From positions 1,175,618,863 through 1,175,682,862 of the forward strand of contig NC_090437.1 of the NCBI RefSeq assembly GCF_031143425.1: a stretch of DNA of 64,000 nt, read 5' to 3'. This document shows, piece after piece, positions 33,017 through 43,002 of the stretch; within the stretch, counting starts at the first letter, position 1; each line of letters starts with the position of its first letter. The position numbers and the translations under genes were made by a program. Under the pieces are notes generated by a model, which was not told the origin of the DNA, made no database searches, and worked only from the letters and a program-made list of their open reading frames with translations. Origin of the DNA: Pleurodeles waltl. Its lineage: Eukaryota > Chordata > Amphibia > Caudata > Salamandridae.

Positions 33017-33302
33017 TTATATCTGAAGGGGTTGCTTGAAATGCCACCAAACGTCTTCACAGGTTTTTGTACCACTCAGTAGGCGAACAGGTGCATCACC
33101 AGAGCCCGTCAGCTCGTAGGCTCACGGGTGCCGTCAATCAAACACACAAAAAAAGGGAGCACACTGCCTCACACTCCAGCATAAAATAGCCCCAATGCAT
33201 CATGGTAAATGCAGTCATTTGATTGAAAGAAAGAGAAATGTTTCAAAAAGTCTTTCACCTTAAGTAGGTGCAGCAAGTGGCGTATCTCTGGACACGTGTT
33301 TC

Positions 33303-34482
33303 GAAAACCTGCAACCAGCGACCTCAGAAGCCTCAGAGGACTGCCCTGACCCCCAGGACCAAGAAACTCCTGTGAGCAGCGGCTCTTCTAAAAAATAGCT
33401 ACATCTTTGCAACAAAGAAGCAACTTCCAAAGAACTCACTCTTCCTGCCGTAAGCGTGAGACTTCACACTCTGCACCTGACACCCCGGCTCGAGATCCAG
33501 AGAATCAACACCACAGGGAGGACTCCACCGGCGACTGCAACCCTGTAAGTAGCCTGAGACGACCCCCATGGATCCCCACAGCGACGCCTGCAGAGAGAAT
33601 CCAGAGGCTCCCCCTGACCGCGACTGCCTGTAACAACGGACCCGATGCCTGGACCAAGCACTGCACCCCCAGCCCCCAGGACTTGAAGGAACTGAACCTC
33701 AGTGCAGGAGTGACCCCCAGGCGACCCTCTGCCTAGCCCAGGTGGTGGCTGTCCCGAGAAGCCCCCGTGCCTGCCTGCACTGCTAGAGTGACCCCCCGGG
33801 TCCCTCCATTGTTTCCTATCTAAAACCCGACGCCTGCTTTGCACACTGTACCCGGACGCCTCTGTGCCTCTGAGGGTGTGTTTTGTGTGCCTACTTGTGT
33901 CCCCCCCAGTGCTCTACAACACCCCCCTGGTCTGCCCCCTGAGGACACGGGTACCTACCTGCTGGCAGACTGGAACTGGAGCATCCCTGTTCTCTATAGA
34001 CGTCTATGTGTTTTGGGCACCTCTTTGACCTCTGCACCTGACCATCCCTGAGCTGCTGGTGTGGTAACTTTGGAGTTGCCCTGAACCCCCAATGGTGGGC
34101 TGCCTATACCAAGGAACTGAGACTTGTAAGTGTCTTATTTACCTCACAAACTAACCATTACTTACCTCCCCCAGGAACTATTGATTTTTGCAGTGTCCAC
34201 TTTTAAAATAGCTTATTGCCATTTTAACAAACACTGTATATGTTATTGCTCTAATTCAAACTTCCTAATTTACCTGTGTGGAGTACCTTGCATTTTATGT
34301 ATTTACTTAGAATCTTGAACCTGTGGTTCTTAAAATAAACTAAGAAAATATATTTTTTCTATATAAAAACCTATTAGCCTGGAGTAAGTCTTTGAGTGTG
34401 TGTTCCTCATTTATCGCCTGTGTATACTCTGTGCACACTATCTCTCACTTTGAGATAGTATATACAGAGCCAACTTCCTACA
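33303..34482 (+). repeat. Gypsy A 3' LTR, last segment
   Basis: Resumes with AAAACCTGCAACCAG, matching 3,150 onward and 39,680 onward, and ends CTTCCTACA at 34,482. Compared with the LTRs at 4,290-4,430 and 40,800-40,935 it lacks about 150 bp near 34,425. AATAAA is present near 34,335. Confidence 0.85.
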
Positions 34483-35280
34483 GGATCTCTTCCCAAAAAA
34501 CTCGGTCTCTCAGCGCTCCACCAGGCAGCCATCACATAAATGCACGGCTGTACCCGCCAGGTAATTGCAACTCTAACAAAACCGGGGAGTGATCCGAAAG
34601 AGTACGAGGCATATGTTCAACACACGTCATCCATAATTGTACATCTGTGGTACCCAGCCACCTATCTAGTCTGGACCAGCTGCCATGCGCATAATTAACA
34701 CACTTACCCTGCCTGTCTCCCCCATGTCAGGCCCGCCACAAGTCCACCAAAGCATTGTCATCCATGATGTGCGTCAAAGCCCTCGCAGCCACCAAATGCT
34801 GAGGTCTTGCCCGGCTCTTGCGATCCGCCACCGGGTCCAAGACCACATTGAAATCCCAACCCCACAAAATGGAGCCCGGGCCCAGAGGACTGATCCAGCA
34901 CCAGACTTCTCCAAAAAATCTGGATCATCAGCATTAGGCCCATAGAGAGACATCAAACAGAAAGGTCTATCATACAAGGTCCCCTGAGCATGACATATCT
35001 CCCTCCAGGGTCAAACACCACTCCACAAGTGCACCACAGCAGACCCTTCCGAATCAGAATCGCAACTCCTCGTGCATATCCTGAGTACATCGCCATATGG
35101 TTCTCGCCTATCCAGCCAGCTCTCACTCTCGCTTTTGTGCCCTCATGCAGTGGGTCTCCTGCAGCATGCAAATATCAATCGCGTGGCACTGCACATAAGC
35201 AAGTGCATCTTGCGACCATCATTGAGCCCCCTAACATTCCAAGTGAAACATCTAACAGCTGTGGCATAGGAAGTCATCTC
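34483..35280 (-). pseudogene. L1 ORF2 endonuclease region (relict)
   Basis: Read from 35,280 downwards the minus strand shows FTWNVRGLND, then DICMLQET in another frame, GYARGVAILIRKG, a GDFN-like site reading GWDFN with VVLDP, and SRLDRWL followed by SDHSPV. These are the landmarks of the L1-type apurinic endonuclease at the start of ORF2. Several frame changes and stops show it is dead. The 3' side is lost where the Gypsy A LTR ends at 34,482, so no RT remains. Confidence 0.78.
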
Positions 35281-35692
35281 CCCAAAAGCCATCCAGACGT
35301 ATGCCCTCCACAACTATTCCGCACAACGCAGCAGCTGCTAAGGAAAGAGAAAGAAAAAGAGGGGGAAAAAATTAATACAGCAACAACCCCTGCAACCAGT
35401 ATTTCACCACCCCACCCACGCTGGGCCCCCCAATCGGGCCAGGCCGACAAACCCACCCTCACCCAAACATAAAACCCAAGTCAACACAATGCTCGGTTTA
35501 AGAGGACTCATCCAAGGGGGCATCAGCAAAGCCACCTGGAAACCTCCACAAGAGGGGTGGATGGGCTAGAGCATCAAAATAATGTATAAAGTCCGGGACC
35601 AACACTGCAAGCCAGTCAGAGCAATTTAGATCAGCTCCATCACCCCAGCGGAGGGGTGACCCAGACCTCAGCAGCAGAGCCAAGGTCAATCA

Positions 35693-36150
35693 GTATCCCT
35701 ACCAGCAGGGGACTCCACCTCCACTCTCTCCGCCGGCACACTGGCCGGGGGCGCTTTTTTAGGAATAGTCTTGGCATATTTGGCAGCCAGTTTTGGGTCC
35801 GTAAAGAAGTACAGTTTGCCCTTATATAATACTCACAGCCTGGCTGAATAAATGAGGGAAAACCTTGCATCTGTCTGGCTCAAAGTGCGCTTTAATGAAA
35901 GAAACGTCCTATGTGCGGCCTGCACCCCTGGGGTGGAGTCCGGAAAAAAGTTAAGTTCTATGTTATTGTATATCACTGGGTACCGTTCACGAGCCAGCCG
36001 GAGTATTGTATGTCTATCTTGGTAGTTCAAGATACGCACAACGATAGGATGCGCCAGAGCCCCCGACAGAGGCCGGGGGCCAAGCAGCCGGTGTGCCCGC
36101 TCCACCACCAGCACCTGAGAGAGCTCACCAGGAAATAACGATGCAAACAT
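35693..36150 (-). pseudogene. L1 ORF1 C-terminal half, copy 1
   Basis: The minus strand encodes RAHRLLGPRPL, VVRILNYQDRHTIL, FFPDSTPG and ARFSLIYSARL. These match the RNA-binding and C-terminal domains of L1 ORF1 protein, which coats L1 RNA. A TGA right after SARL (about 35,833) interrupts the frame, which then reads on with YKGKLYFFTDPKLAAKY to a stop near 35,690. The N-terminal coiled coil is missing because Harbinger-type sequence begins at 36,150. It lies upstream of the ORF2 piece in the normal L1 order. Confidence 0.82.
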
Positions 36151-36518
36151 AGGCCCTCATTACCACCCTGATAGTCGGTGATAAAGTGGCGGTAAGACTG
36201 CCAACAGGCCGGCGGTGATATCTGCGAAATTATGACCACGGCGGGAACAGCTCAGACAGACAGCCACTTTAACACACCGACCGCCAGGGCGGAATCAACA
36301 GGCACCACGGCGGTAACCGCATACAGCCAGGCGGAAGACAATGTTCCGCCCACCGTATTATGACACACCAATCCGCCACCTTTTCCAGGGCAGTACCAAC
36401 AACATCAAGAGCCTGGCGGAAACACTACACAGAAGGGAAACAACTCACCTGTGGAGACTCTGGGAATAACCACTCCGCTATGGATCCCGAGTTGCATGTC
36501 TTCCCCATGCTCTTCTAT
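36150..36518. mobile_element. Harbinger-type terminal region, copy 1
   Basis: Begins GGCCCTCATTACCACC, the same terminal motif as the reverse complement of the end at 52,440-52,450 (GGGCCCTCATTATGA). It is followed by GTGGCGGT and GGCGGT repeats. No coding sequence. It abuts the L1 ORF1 fragment directly. Confidence 0.65.
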
Positions 36519-37887
36519 GTGGGTCTCCTGCAGCATGCAAATATCAATCGCGTGGCACTGCACATAAGCAAGTGCATCTTGCGACCATCATTGAGCCCCC
36601 TAACATTCCAAGTGAAACATCTAACAGCTGTGGCATAGGAAGTCATCTCCCCAAAAGCCATCCAGACGTATGCCCTCCACAACTATTCCGCACAACGCAG
36701 CAGCTGCTAAGGAAAGAGAAAGAAAAAGAGGGGGAAAAAATTAATACAGCAACAACCCCTGCAACCAGTATTTCACCACCCCACCCACGCTGGGCCCCCC
36801 AATCGGGCCAGGCCGACAAACCCACCCTCACCCAAACATAAAACCCAAGTCAACACAATGCTCGGTTTAAGAGGACTCATCCAAGGGGGCATCAGCAAAG
36901 CCACCTGGAAACCTCCACAAGAGGGGTGGATGGGCTAGAGCATCAAAATAATGTATAAAGTCCGGGACCAACACTGCAAGCCAGTCAGAGCAATTTAGAT
37001 CAGCTCCATCACCCCAGCGGAGGGGTGACCCAGACCTCAGCAGCAGAGCCAAGGTCAATCAGTATCCCTACCAGCAGGGGACTCCACCTCCACTCTCTCC
37101 GCCGGCACACTGGCCGGGGGCGCTTTTTTAGGAATAGTCTTGGCATATTTGGCAGCCAGTTTTGGGTCCGTAAAGAAGTACAGTTTGCCCTTATATAATA
37201 CTCACAGCCTGGCTGAATAAATGAGGGAAAACCTTGCATCTGTCTGGCTCAAAGTGCGCTTTAATGAAAGAAACGTCCTATGTGCGGCCTGCACCCCTGG
37301 GGTGTAGTCCGGAAAAAAGTTAAGTTCTATGTTATTGTATATCACTGGGTACCGTTCACGAGCCAGCCAGAGTATTGTATGTCTATCTTGGTAGTTCAAG
37401 ATACGCACAACGATAGGATGCGCCAGAGCCCCCGACAGAGGCCGGGGGCCAAGCAGCCGGTGTGCCCGCTCCACCACCAGCACCTGAGATAGCTCACCAG
37501 GAAATAACGATGCAAACATAGGCCCTCATTACCACCCTGATAGTCGGTGATAAAGTGGCGGTAAGACTGCCAACAGGCCGGCGGTGATATCTGCGAAATT
37601 ATGACCACGGCGGGAACAGCTCAGACAGACAGCCACTTTAACACACCGACCGCCAGGGCGGAATCAACAGGCACCACGGCGGTAACCGCATACAGCCAGG
37701 CGGAAGACAATGTTCCGCCCACCGTATTATGACACACCAATCCGCCACCTTTTCCAGGGCAGTACCAACAACATCAAGAGCCTGGCGGAAACACTACACA
37801 GAAGGGAAACAACTCACCTGTGGAGACTCTGGGAATAACCACTCCGCTATGGATCCCGAGTTGCATGTCTTCCCCATGCTCTTCTAT
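36519..37887. repeat. 1,369-bp tandem duplication, right copy
   Basis: Second copy of 35,150-36,518. Nearly identical, so the duplication is young compared with the decayed L1 it contains. Confidence 0.95.
37062..37519 (-). pseudogene. L1 ORF1 C-terminal half, copy 2
   Basis: Duplicate of 35,693-36,150. Two amino-acid changes are visible relative to copy 1: ILWLARE for ILRLARE and FFPDYTPG for FFPDSTPG. The same internal TGA is present, so that break predates the duplication. It arose by tandem duplication, not by a second L1 insertion. Confidence 0.82.
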
Positions 37888-38437
37888 GTGCTGCTCCACT
37901 ACGAACACCAACAACGGCGAAGATGACCACGGTGAGTACTGCAGCCTAGAACACAGGGGAGGGTGGAGGAAAAAGAAAGTGACACACACATGCAACACGC
38001 AACACCCCCACCCCCAACATCATACACACAAGCAGATCAGATGCAGTAACATAACATATACACCCCGTACCCCTCAGGAATAATGCAAGGACAACTACAA
38101 TAAAGTAAAAAGTGTAATAAGATAAATATAGCAGTAATATGTGCATCCAAATCAAAAAGTATATACATTTTACAAATCAAGGGACACTGCCCAGGCCTCA
38201 ATGTTTGTGGGCCACAGGGTCACATCACAAAGTCCAAGGTCCCACCTTACTCCTGCAACAACACGGAGAGTGCACTGCAGGGGCATCAGGTCAAAAATAG
38301 CCAGGCACCTCAGGGGGATGGGGAATGGGGGGGGTCACCTCAGCCAGAAGATGGTACAACGCCATTGGTCCTGGAGGGGGCAACATGCCCATTGATCTGT
38401 CGTGGGGAGTGCAAGGCCACAGTCTCTCAAGTGGGTG
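37519..38437 (-). mobile_element. Harbinger-type terminal and SANT gene A 3' region
   Basis: After the terminal motif the sequence continues beyond the duplication (37,888 on) into unique flank. From about 38,190 it resembles 1,085-1,400: boxes GGCACCTCAGGGGGA, CAACATGCCCA and GCAAGGCCACAGTCTCT recur in the same order. That is the 3' end of the SANT gene A unit, on the minus strand. It is cut at 38,437 by an LTR. No usable coding frame remains. Confidence 0.55.
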
Positions 38438-40983
38438 ACTTGCACCAGTGTTCTTTCCCTAAACTGTAACTTTGCTTCCACAATTGGCACAGCCCTGGCA
38501 CTCAGATAAGTCCCTTGTAAATGGTACCCCTGGAACCAAGGGCCCGGATGCCAGGGAAGGTCTCTAAGGGCTGCAGCATGTCTTATGCCACCCTGGGGAC
38601 CCCTCACTCAGCACATGCACACTGCCTCACAGCTTGTGTGTGCTGGTGGGGAGAAAATGACTAAGTCAACATGGCACATCCCTCAGATTGCCATGCCAAC
38701 CTCACACTGCCTGTGACATAGGTAAGTCACCCCTCTAGCAGGCCTCACAGCCCTAAGGCAGGGTGCACTATACCACAGGTGAGGGCATATGTGCATGAGC
38801 ACTATGCCCCTACAGTGTCTAAGCAAAACCTTAGGCATTGTAAGTGCAGGGTAGCCATAAAGAATATATGGTCTGGGAGTTTGTCAAACACGAACTCCAC
38901 AGTTCCATAATGGCTGCACTGAAATCTAGGAAGTTTGGTATCAAACTTCTCAGCACAATAAATGCACACTGATGCCAGTGTGGAATTTATTGTAAAATAC
39001 ACCCAGAGGGCATCTTAGAGATGCCCCCTGAATTCCAGTCCGACTCCTAGTGCTAGGCTGACCAGTTCCTGCCAGCCTGCCACAACCAGATGAGTTGCTG
39101 GCCACATGCAGAGAGTCCCTTTGCCCCTCTGTGGCAGGTGCAAAGCCTGTACTGGGTGGAGGTGCTTCTCACCTCCCCCTGCAGGAACTGTGACACCTGG
39201 CGGTGAGCCTCAAAGGCTCACCCCTTTTGTTACAGCGCCCCAGGGCATCCCAGCTAGTGGAGATGCCCGCCCCTCCGGCCACTACCCCCACTTTTGGCGG
39301 CAAGCCTGGAGGAGATAATGAGAAAAACAAGGAGGAGTCACCCACCAGTCAGGACAGCCCCTAAGGTGTCCTTAGCTGAGGTGACCCCTGCCTTTAGAAA
39401 TCCTCCATCTTAAGTTTGGAGGATTCCCTCAATAGGATTAGCGATGTGCCCCCCTCCCCTCAGGGAGGAGGCACAAAGAGGGTGTAGCCACCCTCCAGGA
39501 CAGTAGCCATAGGCCCCCCAGACCTAAACACCCCTAAATTTAGTATTTAGGGGCACCCAAGAACCCAGGAAATCAGATTCCTGCAACCTGAAACAAGAAG
39601 AAGGACTGCTGACCTGAAAGCCCTGCAGAGACGACGGAAGACGACAACTGTTTTGGCCCCAGCCCTACCGGCCTGACTCCTGACTCGAAAAACTGCAACA
39701 GCGACGCATCCAACAGGGACCAGTGACCTCTGAAGCCTCAGGGGACTGCCCTGAACCTAAGGACCAAGAAACTCCTGAGAGCAGTGGCTCTGCTCAACAA
39801 ACAGCAACAATATTGCAACTTTTCTGCAGCTTTCAAAGACTTCACTCTTCCTGTCGGAAGCGTGAGACTTCACCCTCTGCACCTGACGCCCCTGGCTCGA
39901 GCTCCAGAGAACCAATACCACAGGGAGGACTCCCAGGCGACTGCGACCTCGTGAGTAGCTCGAGACGACCCCCCCTGGACCCCCACAGCGCCGAATGCAG
40001 AGAGAATCCAGAGGCTCCCCCTGACCATTACTGCCTGGAACAAGGAACCCGACGCCTGGACCAAGAACTGCACCCGCAGCCCACAAGACCTGAAGGAACC
40101 GAACCTCAGTGCAGGAATGACCCCCAGACGACCCTCTGCCTAGCCCAGTTGGTGGCTGGCCCGAGAAGCCCCCCTGTGTCCTGCCTGCACCGCTAGAATC
40201 CAATACAAAACCTGATGCCTGCTTTGCACACTGCACCTGGCTGCCCCTGTGCCGCTGAGGGTGTGTTTTGTGTGCCTACTTGTGTCCCCCCCAGTGCTCT
40301 ACAAAACCCCCGTGGTCTACCCTCCGAAGACACGGGTACTTACCTGTAGGCAGACTGGAACCGGAGCACCCCTGTTCTTCATAGGCACCTATGTGTTTTT
40401 GACACCTCTTTGACCTCTGCACCTGACCGGCCCGGAGCTGCTGGTGTGGTAACTTTGAGGTTGCCTTGAACCCCCAACGGTGGGCTACCTAGGCCCAGAA
40501 ACTTAGACTTGTAAGTCTCTTACTTACCTGACAACTAACTATTACTTACCTCCCCCAGGAACTGTTGATTTTTGCACGCTGTCCACTTTTAAAATAGCTT
40601 ATGGCCATTTTTACTAAAACTGTGTATTCTATTGCTCTAATTCAAAGTTCATAACTTACCTGTGTGGAGTACCTTGCATTTTATGTATTTACTTAAAATA
40701 TTGAATCTGTGGTTCTAAAAATAAATTAGGAAAATGCATTTTTCTATATGAAAACTATTGACCTGGAGTTGTCTTTGAGTGTGTGTTCCTCATTTATTGC
40801 CTGTGTGTCTACAACAAATGCTTAACACTACCCTCTGATACGACTACTGCTCGACCACACCACAAAAAATAGAGCATTAGAATTATCTAATTTTGCTACT
40901 ATCTTACCTCTAAGGGGAACCCTTGGACCCTGTGCACACTATCTCTCACTTTGAGATAGTATATACAGAGCAAACTTCCTACA
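38438..40983 (+). repeat. Gypsy A-family LTR, 5'-truncated, standing alone
   Basis: 2,546 bp matching the Gypsy A 3' LTR from about base 95 (CACCGGTGTTCTTTCCC-like) to the end CTTCCTACA, without the tandem array and with the 525-bp stretch the array replaced. No internal retroelement sequence adjoins it. Its left flank is SANT gene A of one Harbinger copy and its right flank is SANT gene B of another, so it marks a rearrangement or deletion rather than a clean solo-LTR site. It is a useful reference for the intact LTR. Confidence 0.85.
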
Positions 40984-41240
40984 CATGGCCAACAGTATGC
41001 CGGAGGAAGTGGCACACCAGCAGGCCCCTGACACTAGCCAGACTACTGAACAGCCCTCCACCTCCGCTATTGTAGACAGGAGGCCCTGCCATAGGATCAA
41101 CAGGCCACCAGCACCCCCCCTGCAGAAGGAGAACCATCCCACAAACGCTCCCTCTGATCCAGGCAGAAGCCAGGGACTATTGCCAAAACGCCCGCCAGGA
41201 AATAAGACTCTCCTGATTGTCACTGTTGTGTCCCACTCTG
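40984..41240 (+). pseudogene. Harbinger SANT gene B, C-terminal fragment
   Basis: The plus strand reads MANSMPEEVAHQ, TSQTTEQPSTSA and LLPKRPPGNK. It is colinear with the end of SANT gene B on the minus strand at 50,440-50,640 (MANIMREYTAHQ, TSQSTEQPSTSA, PPRKRFL). The upstream SANT exon is lost behind the LTR. It faces the transposase convergently, as in the second copy. Confidence 0.7.
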
Positions 41241-41540
41241 TCAACCTGTCCACCTTGAACTGCCATTGCTCCCCTTCCTGGTATGGTGTATGTCAAATGT
41301 TTTCAAAATGTATTTGTTTAACCAGGTCCAAACATTGCAATTCAACTGTACAATGTTTACATAGGAAAGACCTGTAGTTGGCTGCACTGAACACACCAGG
41401 AGCAATAGTGGGGCATCAACATGTGAAAAAAGAGATGCTAAAGGGTACAGTGAGTGGACATAGAAGTAGGAATTCACAGCCTGCCAGTGATAATGTCACA
41501 CATCAAACTGTCAATTATATGTGAAATACCACTGTCTTAC

Positions 41541-42690
41541 CTGTGTCTCATTGGAAGTATTGACGAATAACTGCACTTCTGTTGTCCTCATCCTCATCCT
41601 CTGCCTCCTAATCTTCACTGTTCACAGGGTCCACTGCTGCCACACGGCCATCTCCAGCCTCCTCCTCCTCCTGCAGAAAAGGCACATGGTGGCGCACGGC
41701 AAGGTTGTGCAACATACAGCATGTCACGATGATCTGGCAGACCTACTTGGGTGAGTAGCACAGAGATCCACCTGTTAGATGGAGGCACCGAAACCTGCCC
41801 TTCAGGAGGCCGAAGGTCCTCTCTATAATCCTTCTTGTTCACCCACGTGCCTCATTGTAACGTTCCTCTGCTCTTGTCCTCGCATTCCTCACAGGGATCA
41901 GTAGCCATGAGAGGTTGGGGTAACCAGAGTCACCTACAAATATCGAGGGGCAGCTGTTAGCTACACACTCACCCTTAGGGCCCAACACATACCCATACAC
42001 CAACATCCACTGGGTGGGACCAGGGCTCACCTATTAGCCACACCCTGTGCCTCTGGAGTTGGGCCATCACTTTAGGGATGCTGCTATTCCTCAGGATAAA
42101 GGCATCATGCACAGAGCCAGGATACTTGGCATTGACGTTGGAGATGTACTGGTCCGCCAGGCACACCATCTAGACATTCATAGAGTAAAAACTCTTTCAA
42201 TTTCTGCTCATTTCGCCGGGGGTGGGGGGGCAAATGTAATATGTGTTCCATCTATTGCCCCAATGATGTTGGGGATACGTCCCATTGCATAGAAGTCAGC
42301 TTTCACTGTGGCCAAATCCTCCACCTGGGGGAAAATGATGTAGCTGCACATGTGTTTAATCAGGGCAGCCAACACTCTGGTCAGCACTAATGAGAACATT
42401 GGCTGTGACATTCCTGCTGCCAAGCCCACTGTCACTTGGAAAGAACCAGTTTCCAGGAAATGGAGCACTGATAGGACTTGCACAAGAGGGGGGATCCCGG
42501 TGTGGTGACGGATAGCAGATATTAGGTCAGGCTCCAATTGGGCACACAGCTCAGTGATTGTGGCCCTGTCAAGTCTATAAGTGAGGATAATGTGCCTGTG
42601 CTCCATTGTTGCCAAGTCCACCAGGGGTCTGTACATGGGGGGATGTCTCCATCTCCTATTCATCCGCAACGGTTGCAATCTATGGGGCAA
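41541..42690 (-). pseudogene. PIF/Harbinger transposase, copy 1
   Basis: The minus strand encodes a HARBI1-like DDE nuclease. Seen in order: YRPLVDLATMEHRHII, ITELCAQLEPDLI, VGLAAGMSQPMFS, NIIGAIDGTHI (first Asp), YPGSVHDAFIL (second Asp), then after an intron (about 42,032 to 41,939, GTGAGC to TTTGTAG) GDSGYPN, and IIERTFGLLKGRFRCL (Glu). Stops are visible: TGA just before TRRIIERTF and TAG after LCYSPK. The catalytic residues are intact but the frame is not. The enzyme would cut at the element ends, usually with a SANT partner protein. Confidence 0.88.
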
Positions 42691-42699
42691 AAGAGTGAG

Positions 42700-43002
42700 C
42701 AGCTGGTCATTATCTGTACATTCTAACCACTACAGTTCAATGCATTATGTGATTGTAACATTATTTTGATGGGATATGTCCAAAATGTAAATTTGTGCTC
42801 CACAACCGCCGTGCAACTCCTCATTGGTTATCATTGGGCCCTATGGGGTACAGTGGGCAATGATGATGTACGCCGGCGGTGACTGTACGCACCGCCGCGG
42901 ACGTGACCGCCAATTTCTATCTGTTGACTCACTTACTAGCTAACCTTCAACAGGAGAGGACCTACAGTGCATGTGCTGCTGTGACCTGTGTCTGGAACCG
43001 AC
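42700..43002. promoter_or_regulatory. Shared upstream region between transposase and SANT gene A (copy 1)
   Basis: The 300 bp between the two divergent starts hold CCTCATTGG at 42,819-42,827, a second ATTGG, and an imperfect mirror GGCAATGATG at 42,856. The equivalent region at 48,784-48,830 has a perfect CCTCATTGG / CCAATGAGG pair. Inverted CCAAT boxes suggest a two-way promoter. A GC-rich block (GCCGGCGGTGAC) follows. Confidence 0.5.

Larger units (their letters stand above)
32196..33302 (-). repeat. 316-bp tandem array with hammerhead motifs
   Basis: About 3.5 head-to-tail units; anchors (CACACTCCAG at 32,221, TACACTCCAG at 32,537, CACACTCCAG at 32,854 and 33,170) give spacings of 316, 317 and 316 bp. 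Each unit carries CACAAAAAAA near its start and a block whose reverse complement is a hammerhead core. The array replaces about 525 bp of normal LTR (compare 39,166-39,690), so insertion came with a deletion or replacement. The last unit is cut inside the ribozyme at 33,302. Units differ by a few percent by eye. The design recalls animal retrozymes and newt hammerhead satellite DNA. Confidence 0.85.
2881..34482 (+). mobile_element. Gypsy A: outer Gmr1-like LTR retrotransposon with nested insertions
   Basis: The segment runs from a 5'-truncated left LTR, through gag, protease, integrase, RT and RNase H (4,741-10,384), to a purine tract and a 3' LTR starting at 10,417 and ending at 34,482. The 3' LTR is split by a LINE that itself contains Gypsy B, and by a 316-bp tandem array. 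Order is inferred from the junctions: Gypsy A first, then the LINE, then Gypsy B, then duplication inside Gypsy B. The left flank is Harbinger and the right flank is L1, and the left LTR has lost its start, so no target duplication can be read. Integrase precedes RT, which among Ty3/Gypsy elements is typical of the Gmr1 group. Confidence 0.75.
35150..36518. repeat. 1,369-bp tandem duplication, left copy
   Basis: Repeated at 36,519-37,887 with offset 1,369. The joints share GTG (35,150-35,152, 36,519-36,521, 37,888-37,890). Three differences seen: GGGTGGAGTC versus GGGTGTAGTC, CCAGCCGGAG versus CCAGCCAGAG, and CCTGAGAGAGC versus CCTGAGATAGC. The unit covers the start of L1 ORF2, ORF1 and the Harbinger end. 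Confidence 0.95.
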
